In this document: in pieces, positions 1 through 4,791 of the stretch
Position numbering within the stretch: the stretch's first letter is position 1
Layout: each line of letters opens with the position of its first letter
Assembly: GCA_002333425.1 (NCBI GenBank)
Contig: DDBL01000160.1
Location: forward strand, 1-6,359
DNA from: Leptospiraceae bacterium UBA2033
Lineage (GTDB): Bacteria > Spirochaetota > Leptospiria > Leptospirales > Leptospiraceae
DNA: 6,359 bases
Reading direction: 5' to 3'
Translations under genes and position numbers: made by a program
Notes under the pieces: generated by a model
What the model was told of the DNA's origin: nothing
The model's input: only the letters and a program-made list of their open reading frames with translations
Database searches by the model: none

Positions 1-90
1 GATGTAAGGCGGCGGTGGGTTAGGGTTTTTTTGCTATGCTTCGACGGCGCTCAGCACAGGCGCCGGCACGCAGACACTGAGGTTAAAGGG
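1..90. repeat. GC-rich segment with REP-like palindromic motif
   Basis: This stretch has 53 G or C bases out of 90, against roughly a third in the rest of the window. Bases 39-54 read CTTCGACGGCGCTCAG, followed by CACAGG. From general knowledge, the pattern CTTCGAC-NNN-GCTCAG recurs in intergenic palindromic repeats of many bacteria; I could not check this genome for other copies. A hairpin is visible: CGGCGC (45-50) pairs with GCGCCG (60-65) around a 9-base loop, and G43-C67 can extend it past one mismatch. No convincing coding sequence lies here. It may be the edge of a repeat or of a mobile cassette. Confidence 0.45.
84..90 (+). promoter_or_regulatory. Weak ribosome binding site for the zinc-ribbon gene
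   Basis: The purine run AAAGGG ends 6 bases before ATG 97. It is a modest match to the Shine-Dalgarno core but correctly spaced, and it supports that start over the upstream TTG at 31. Confidence 0.45.
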
Positions 91-96
91 TTTATT

Positions 97-618
97 ATGA
101 ATCAAGAAAATTTCCAAGAACTTGATACTATTGCAAGTATCATGTCAGAAAAGTTTCAAAACCTACGCGAGAGTGGTGCTCTCAAGGAGATAGAAGACGG
201 CATAACGGAATTGGCGCAAAAGCTCCAAGAACGTTATTCGATAAGTCTTCTTCTTACTCTAAGCATTTTTGATTCAGAAAGAGACAATGAAATTAAAATT
301 CATGAAACAGGTATTAATTGCTTTGGAAAGGATTCTCCTCACAGTGTAGACGGAGGCGACTCCTACCAAAGATTTGTAGTTACTGGAAACATTGTTGAAT
401 TACCAAATGGTTACTGCCCTAGTTGCTGGGGTGAGTGGGATTTTAAATTATTTAATCCTGAATGTCCTCACTGTAAAATTAAACTCGGTGTGGAAGTAAA
501 ACTACTTTTGGATACGAACGAATGTCCGCATTGCTGCAAAGGAGTGATTTCTATGAATAACCCGCAATGCACACACTGTGACTTTGTAGCCTTGCCTGAA
601 ATTGTTTCATGGGGATAA
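97..618 (+). CDS. Uncharacterised double zinc-ribbon protein
   Basis: This 173-residue soluble protein has no signal peptide or membrane segment. Residues 1-50 are charged and probably helical. Residues 90-105 look like a short beta-rich linker. The C-terminal third carries two Cys4 zinc-ribbon knuckles: C107/C110 with C123/C126, and C143/C146 with C158/C161. They are spaced almost alike (12 and 11 residues between the CxxC pairs) and share an Asn-Pro-x-Cys-x-His-Cys half, which suggests internal duplication. Such ribbons usually bind zinc and mediate nucleic-acid or protein contacts; the actual role is unknown. I chose ATG 97 because AAAGGG lies 6 bases upstream. The frame is open back to a TTG at 31, but that extension runs through the GC-rich repeat-like DNA and reads as an unnatural Arg/His-rich peptide. 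The gene converges on the SWIM pseudogene, so it stands alone. Confidence 0.75.
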   Translation: MNQENFQELDTIASIMSEKFQNLRESGALKEIEDGITELAQKLQERYSISLLLTLSIFDSERDNEIKIHETGINCFGKDSPHSVDGGDSYQRFVVTGNIVELPNGYCPSCWGEWDFKLFNPECPHCKIKLGVEVKLLLDTNECPHCCKGVISMNNPQCTHCDFVALPEIVSWG

Positions 619-770
619 TAGTTAGTATCCCAAAGTATTGGCGATTACTTCGAAACATAGGATACTAAGAAAAGAACGGCTATTCGGTGTTATCTGTAGA
701 AGTTAATTCGAGAGGAAGGCTCACACATACTCCATATACACACCACAGATAAAAAAGTGTTAATTTCGAA
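619..770. other. Convergent intergenic region without a gene
   Basis: This gap lies between the stops of the plus-strand zinc-ribbon gene and the minus-strand SWIM pseudogene. I find no coding frame. It contains the 622-668 inverted repeat and two interleaved 8-bp inverted repeats. One pairs TTATCTGT (690-697) with ACAGATAA (745-752). The other pairs TAATTCGA (704-711) with TCGAATTA (766-773), which runs 3 bases into the pseudogene stop codon. No clear intrinsic terminator with a T-run is present for either gene. Confidence 0.5.
622..668. repeat. 9-bp perfect inverted repeat after the zinc-ribbon gene
   Basis: TTAGTATCC (622-630) and GGATACTAA (660-668) are perfect reverse complements separated by 29 bases. 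Inside the loop a second 5-bp stem pairs AAGTA (633-637) with TACTT (646-650). The structure begins 3 bases after the stop codon of the zinc-ribbon gene. No T-tract follows on either strand, so it is not a standard intrinsic terminator. It could stabilise the 3' end of the transcript, act with Rho, or be a recombination or repeat remnant. Confidence 0.5.
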
Positions 771-1753
771 TTATCCGTCCACAATTTTTTTCAAAGCAAG
801 TTTTGCAAGTTCCTCAAGACAGCGTGGTCTATTTTTATTTTGGAGTTTGAGTTCTTGGTAATAATTATCCCAGTCTTTTTGTTTGCCAATCTTAGTGAGC
901 AAAGCTTTCGCCTGCTTTAATAAAGGTATTGCTGCTGAATATCCATTTCAATAATTTCTCTAAAATTAGGAAATTTAATTCCAATGTAAGATTTTACTCT
1001 TTTTGTTTGTAGATAGGTTTCTGGATTTTCCTCATTGAATAATTTGTTTTCTGTTTCTAAATAGTTCAAAATCCAATCTTGAACTTGTTTCCATATTTTT
1101 AGGTTGCTAGAAACTTTCTTAATTTCTTTATTTAAACTAGAAAGAATTTTGGAAGGTTGTCTTTGAGTAAGAATTAATTTATGCTCCAGATCTTCTTTCA
1201 ATTTATTATTCTTGCCTATATGTTCTTTGATTATAGAAAGAAGTTCCTTTTTATCTAATTTTTATAAATTGCTAATAATATCATCGTTTGAACTGGACTT
1301 ACCTTTTTTATTTCTCTGTGGCTTATCGTCGTCATCCTCGTCTTCTTCTAAATCGTTATCAAAATCATCTTCATCATCCGAAATTCGATCTTTAATTTTT
1401 TCAAACCTTTCATCATTGAATTCTATTTCTTCCAATTTCTTTTTGGTTTTCACGAGATCTAGGTATTTTAGAACTAATGCAATGCAGTGTTTGCAATCCA
1501 CTTCCACCGGACAGGAGCATTCTCCGTATAAAGAGTATTTTCCGCCCTTGCGTTTTGTTTGAAATTAGACATACGTTGTGTATTCTTCCGTTCCTGATAC
1601 TCCACCTATGATACCATCTTCGGTAGTTTGAATATCACATACGCTATCACTTTCAAAATAGGATTGCCCTCTTTGAAAAGATTTTTTGCCAACCCATTCT
1701 TCTAGATCAAGTCAGGTAAGATTTGTAAATTGAGTATAAATTTCTTGTTTCAT
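771..1753 (-). pseudogene. Degraded SWIM zinc-finger protein gene
   Basis: From ATG 1753 one minus-strand frame reads through to about 940 as a recognisable SWIM zinc-finger protein, interrupted by TGA (1714-1712), TAA (1567-1565) and TAA (1264-1262). Near 920-945 the sense moves to another frame, consistent with loss of one base or gain of two, and continues to TAA 773-771. Segments in order: an N-terminal block with LDLEEWVGKKSFQRGQSYF (1711-1655), typical of the region before SWIM domains; the SWIM motif CSCPVEVDCKHC (1519-1484, CxCx5CxH intact); an Asp/Glu-rich linker (about 1390-1320); LDKKELLSIIKEHIG (about 1258-1214); and a C-terminal helical part with KIGKQKDWDNYYQELK, as in SWIM-family tails. 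The intact product would be about 327 residues. SWIM domains are proposed to bind DNA or proteins. With four lesions of two kinds, decay is more likely than sequencing error. It lies 78 bases behind the glycosyltransferase gene, same strand. Confidence 0.82.
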
Positions 1754-1831
1754 ACAATTAATTTTTATTTCAAATTCTGGAAGGCTTATAATTTTTGTAT
1801 TGAACGTTGCAACCTAATTTAAAGTCAGCAA

Positions 1832-3298
1832 TCACCTAAAATCCTTCAACTTCCCAAAAAGTTCTTCCTTAGAAATTCTCGGTCGACGAGCGAGGTAAAT
1901 CGGTATATTCTGCTCTTTGGTGAAACGTCTAGAAAAGGTGCCAATTTCTGAAACTTCTTCAAAATAATCTTTCCAATTGGTAAAACGCTCTTTGCCAATT
2001 AAGATATAATTTTGAGGAGTGAGGGTAATTTCATTTTGCCAGAGAAAATAACTATTGTGTCCGCTGACTACAGGAATAGATGATTTGTAATATTCGAGAG
2101 AGGATGCGTGTCCGTAGAAGTTTGCGACGATGATCGAATTTTGCTTTTCTTCGGAGGATAACTTCTTAGTGCTTTCTTCGATTGCGTCAGCGAGATTTTT
2201 CCAATCCATTCTATCTCCGAACCATTGCGGCAAACCAGACTTTTTCCCTTTTTCGATTTCGGGGACGATTCCTAAAAAGTTTACATACTTGGAAGCTGTT
2301 TCGGGTGAAAGAATGGGTAATGATACAGGGGCAAGAACGATCCCGACAAGTAGAATCAATGCCATTAGAATTTTCTTAAACAAAGGGTTAATCAGAATTA
2401 CCCCACCAGCAAGTAGAACTGGATAAATCGCTGCAATCCTATCTGGTCTAGAAGACCTGGTGGCTAAGAGTAAAAAAAGTAGAATTAAATAAGCAATAGC
2501 AATAAAACGAAATTCTTTTTTTCGAAAATAGAAAATGATTCCACTAATCCATATAGGAAGCGTCGCAGGATTTTGAGATAAAATTTGATCTAGAAGGATT
2601 TGGAGATAAGGCAAGTTAATATTCTTAGAAGTTGCTCCTTTGTAAAACGCAAGAGAAGAAAAATTATTTTGGTATAACCAATAAAGGTTAGGTGAAACGA
2701 TTATAATAGAAAGAAGAGCTCCAAACCATAACCATTTAGAAAGTAAATACTCTCGTCCGTTTAATAAAAAAAATGGGACTGTAATTGCTAGGAAGTAAAC
2801 GATAAAGGTATGTTTGTTTAAAATTCCTACGCCAGCAATGATTCCAATTAGAGTTAAATACGTATTATTCTCACTTACTTTTGTTAGGAAATAAACTAAT
2901 CCTACGACGAATAAAACTTCAAATGCATTCATGGAATAAAATCCGAATAATACTTGTAAAACCGGGATTGTCATCACAGAAATAGATGCTAGGGTAATGG
3001 AAAAAGAATCTCCTTTCCATTTTTCTACCAAACTTCCAGTCAAAAAAACAGTAAGACCGGCAGAAATGGTAGGAAGCAAACGAAGAGAAAAAATAGAATC
3101 TCCCGAAATGCCTAAAGCATACAAAAAGAAAACGGAAAGTGGTGGATGATCTATATAACCCGCAGCAATTCTTTTGGCGCAGGCAAGATAATAGTATTCA
3201 TCCACAAAAATTCCATACCCGCCACCGATGAGGGTAATCAGGTTTAGACACAAAAAATAAAAGATTCCCCAGATAAGAGGAAGATTTTTCCTGTTCAT
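1832..3298 (-). CDS. GT-C family 39 (PMT/ArnT-like) membrane glycosyltransferase
   Basis: This 488-residue polytopic inner-membrane protein belongs to the dolichyl/undecaprenyl-phosphate-sugar-dependent GT39 (PMT_2) group. After a first membrane helix (about 8-30), the first periplasmic loop carries the acidic pair D33-E34 and the D50-HPPL motif. These are the hallmarks of the family, and an acidic residue here is the expected catalytic or metal-binding position. Further hydrophobic segments lie at about 55-65, 72-90, 98-118, 124-140, 147-160, 164-180, 188-208, 246-258, 264-280, 287-303 and 309-330. A soluble C-terminal domain (about 335-488) contains NFYGHASSLEYY (393-404) and SGHNSYFLW (412-420), a pattern I associate with GT39 proteins. 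It probably moves a sugar from a polyprenyl-phosphate donor to a lipid, glycan or protein; neither substrate can be told. Its ATG overlaps the mtnA stop (TAATG), so translation is probably coupled. Length is normal. Confidence 0.85.
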   Translation of the reverse strand: MNRKNLPLIWGIFYFLCLNLITLIGGGYGIFVDEYYYLACAKRIAAGYIDHPPLSVFFLYALGISGDSIFSLRLLPTISAGLTVFLTGSLVEKWKGDSFSITLASISVMTIPVLQVLFGFYSMNAFEVLFVVGLVYFLTKVSENNTYLTLIGIIAGVGILNKHTFIVYFLAITVPFFLLNGREYLLSKWLWFGALLSIIIVSPNLYWLYQNNFSSLAFYKGATSKNINLPYLQILLDQILSQNPATLPIWISGIIFYFRKKEFRFIAIAYLILLFLLLATRSSRPDRIAAIYPVLLAGGVILINPLFKKILMALILLVGIVLAPVSLPILSPETASKYVNFLGIVPEIEKGKKSGLPQWFGDRMDWKNLADAIEESTKKLSSEEKQNSIIVANFYGHASSLEYYKSSIPVVSGHNSYFLWQNEITLTPQNYILIGKERFTNWKDYFEEVSEIGTFSRRFTKEQNIPIYLARRPRISKEELFGKLKDFR

Positions 3299-4395
3299 TA
3301 TTTACCAACTACCCGCTTAATCTCTCTTGTATTTACAGGCTGAATCACGCCAAGTTCGGTAACGATAGCCGAAATGTATTTGGCTGGGGTAACGTCAAAC
3401 GCTGGGTTTAGAGCACGGGATCCCAGTGGAGATAAGACTCCTTTGGGCAAATAAGAGTTGCCGCTTATATCTTTTAAAAAAGAATTTTGCGTAAGCTCTT
3501 CTTCGTCTCTCATCTCGATAGGAATTTGTGTTCCATCTTTTAAAGAAAAATCAAAGCTCGTCTTAGTCGCAGCAACGTAAAAAGGAACTTTGTTTTCTTT
3601 TGCAACAATGGAAAGTGCATAGGTACCAATTTTATTCGCTGTATCACCGTTAGGCGCAATCCGGTCGGCTCCCACAATTACTGCATCTATTTTTCTATCC
3701 TGAAATAACCAAGCCGACATTCCTTCGGCAACGATGTAGCATGGAATTTTTTCTTCTAACATTTCCCAGGCGGTAAGTCTAGATCCTTGTTGATAAGGAC
3801 GTGTTTCATCTGCATAGACAGTGATTTTATAACCAGCATCTCGTAAAGAGCGGATAATACCAATTGCAGTACCGTGTCCTGCGGTGGCGAGTGCGCCAGT
3901 ATTGCAGTGAGTGAGAATTGATATTTCTTTTTGTTTTTTAGAAAAAAGCCCGACCCCATTTTTGCCAATTTCTAAATTCCATTTTAGATCTTCTTCGAGT
4001 AAGGATAGAGCGTATTTTTCAGAGAGTTTGATTAAATCAGATAAAGAATTGGATCTATAGACTTTTTCGTTTATTAATTTCAAAAAATCGTCAATCGCAA
4101 GTTTGAGGTTAACCGCCGTTGGTCGAGATTCTAGGAGAATTTTGGTTTTGCGCAAGAATTTTTCGTAGGGTAACTTTTCTTTTGCGCTCTTTAATTGTAA
4201 GACTAATCCAAATATGCCGGTCATGGCAATCGCAGGTGCTCCTCGAACTACCATGGACTTGATACAAAAAATTACATCTTCTAAAGTTATACAATCAATG
4301 AATTCCTTAGAGGCAGGAATTTTTCTCTGGTCGAGAAGAGAAAGCCGATCTCCTTTCCAGAGAATCGACTTTAGAATGGGTTTAGAGGCTTTCAT
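3298..4395 (-). CDS. mtnA: S-methyl-5-thioribose-1-phosphate isomerase
   Basis: This 365-residue cytosolic enzyme of the MtnA/eIF2B-alpha-like isomerase family converts 5-methylthioribose-1-phosphate to 5-methylthioribulose-1-phosphate in methionine salvage. Visible family motifs are VVRGAPAI (49-56, phosphate-binding region), RPTAVNL (91-97), LTHCNTGALAT (161-171) with the expected catalytic Cys164, ADETRPYQQGSRLTAWE (195-211), and VGADRIAPNGDTANKIGT (241-258) with the expected catalytic Asp244 and substrate-binding Asn253/Lys254. Length and start fit the family: the protein opens with a short lead into the ILWKGDRLSLLDQR segment. There is no Shine-Dalgarno at ATG 4395, and only 9 bases separate it from the ppnP stop, which suggests translational coupling. 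Some relatives instead act on 5-deoxyribose-1-phosphate or ribose phosphates, so the exact substrate is inferred. No other methionine-salvage gene is in the window. Confidence 0.93.
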   Translation of the reverse strand: MKASKPILKSILWKGDRLSLLDQRKIPASKEFIDCITLEDVIFCIKSMVVRGAPAIAMTGIFGLVLQLKSAKEKLPYEKFLRKTKILLESRPTAVNLKLAIDDFLKLINEKVYRSNSLSDLIKLSEKYALSLLEEDLKWNLEIGKNGVGLFSKKQKEISILTHCNTGALATAGHGTAIGIIRSLRDAGYKITVYADETRPYQQGSRLTAWEMLEEKIPCYIVAEGMSAWLFQDRKIDAVIVGADRIAPNGDTANKIGTYALSIVAKENKVPFYVAATKTSFDFSLKDGTQIPIEMRDEEELTQNSFLKDISGNSYLPKGVLSPLGSRALNPAFDVTPAKYISAIVTELGVIQPVNTREIKRVVGK

Positions 4396-4404
4396 AGCCA
4401 GTGA

Positions 4405-4686
4405 CTAAAGGTAAAGGCAAAGATAAGAAGTATCTTCACTCACTTTGAGTTGGAATTTTTGGTTTGCTTCTACAGTGAATGATTGATTTTTTCCAAAGTC
4501 TTTCCATTCTGTCTCGCCTGGGAGTTTAACAGTGAGTAACCCTGAGATGACAGTCATAATTTCTTTTTGTGAAGTTCCAAATTCATAGTGTCCGGGTGCC
4601 ATTACCCCCACAGTGGCAGGTGCCTCATTTGTTTTAAATCCGATTGATTTTACTTTTCCTTCAAAATACTCATTTACTTTAAACAT
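4405..4686 (-). CDS. ppnP: Pyrimidine/purine nucleoside phosphorylase (cupin type)
   Basis: This 93-residue protein of the PpnP/YaiE (DUF1255) family is a small single-domain cupin. Characterised members phosphorolyse adenosine, inosine, guanosine, uridine, cytidine and thymidine to the base plus (deoxy)ribose-1-phosphate. Diagnostic segments are TVGVMAPGHYEFGT (25-38), EIMTVISGLLTVKLPG (42-57), the W61 region and the FTVEANQKFQLKV stretch (70-82), with the usual aromatic/Cys-rich end (YLCLYL). Length matches the family's roughly 94-residue size, so the gene is complete. ATG 4686 is preceded by AAGGAAG a few bases upstream, the best ribosome binding site in the window. It is first in the operon ppnP-mtnA-glycosyltransferase. 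Its likely product, a sugar-1-phosphate, is chemically the type of substrate MtnA-family enzymes isomerise. Confidence 0.92.
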   Translation of the reverse strand: MFKVNEYFEGKVKSIGFKTNEAPATVGVMAPGHYEFGTSQKEIMTVISGLLTVKLPGETEWKDFGKNQSFTVEANQKFQLKVSEDTSYLCLYL

Positions 4687-4689
4687 AAT

Positions 4690-4696
4690 CTTCCTT
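4690..4696 (-). promoter_or_regulatory. Ribosome binding site of ppnP
   Basis: The minus strand reads AAGGAAG here, and its AAGGA core ends 5 bases before ATG 4686. This is a good Shine-Dalgarno match and fixes the ppnP start. The other genes in the operon lack one. Confidence 0.7.
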
Positions 4697-4721
4697 CTTA
4701 ATTAACAATAAAACTACTCTT

Positions 4722-4750
4722 TTTATAAAATGATTTTATTACAAGGAAAA
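4722..4750 (-). promoter_or_regulatory. Candidate promoter of the ppnP-mtnA-GT operon
   Basis: On the minus strand a weak -35-like TTTTCC (4750-4745) and a -10-like TATAAA (4727-4722) are separated by 17 bases. Transcription would begin about 30 bases upstream of ATG 4686. The region is AT-rich, so chance matches are likely. The 4725-4739 palindrome overlaps the -10 and fills most of the spacer. Confidence 0.3.
4725..4739. promoter_or_regulatory. 7-1-7 palindrome in the divergent promoter, operator candidate
   Basis: ATAAAAT-G-ATTTTAT is a perfect 7-base inverted repeat around one central base. It lies between the divergent ppnP operon and the SBP-VWA gene and overlaps the candidate ppnP -10 element. 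The shape fits a dimeric repressor site, loosely like AT-rich Fur/PerR-type boxes, but AT-rich DNA yields such palindromes by chance. No regulator gene is nearby. Confidence 0.35.
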
Positions 4751-4754
4751 ACTC

Positions 4755-4785
4755 TTGCCTTAATTACTCCTAGTCTTTTTATATA
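4755..4785 (+). promoter_or_regulatory. Candidate promoter of the SBP-VWA gene
   Basis: A -35-like TTGCCT (4755-4760) is followed after 17 bases by TTTATA (4778-4783), or after 19 bases by TATATA (4780-4785). Either -10 would put the transcription start at about 4790-4792, at or next to the ATG. No Shine-Dalgarno lies within 20 bases of the start; the only purine-rich run, AAGGAAAA (4743-4750), is over 40 bases away. The transcript may therefore be leaderless. Confidence 0.35.
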
Positions 4786-4791
4786 GACAAT

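Noticed and set aside
31..96. In-frame TTG extension of the zinc-ribbon protein
   Set aside because: It runs through the GC-rich hairpin segment and gives an Arg/His-rich peptide; ATG 97 has a spaced purine run upstream.
1..96. Integron attC site before the zinc-ribbon gene
   Set aside because: GTTAGGG and GTTAAAG resemble core sites, but neither matches GTTRRRY fully and no partner RYYYAAC core is present.
622..668. Intrinsic terminator
   Set aside because: The stem is AT-rich, the loop is long, and no T-tract follows on either strand.
917..1201. Independent 94-residue minus-strand gene starting with TTG
   Set aside because: It is in the same frame as the upstream SWIM segments, continues their family pattern, and its C-terminus continues after a frameshift.
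1212..1562. Plus-strand Ser-rich open frame
   Set aside because: It is the complement of the Asp/Glu-rich linker of the minus-strand SWIM pseudogene.
2130..2426. Plus-strand open frames opposite the glycosyltransferase
   Set aside because: They are antisense shadows of a well-supported membrane protein gene.
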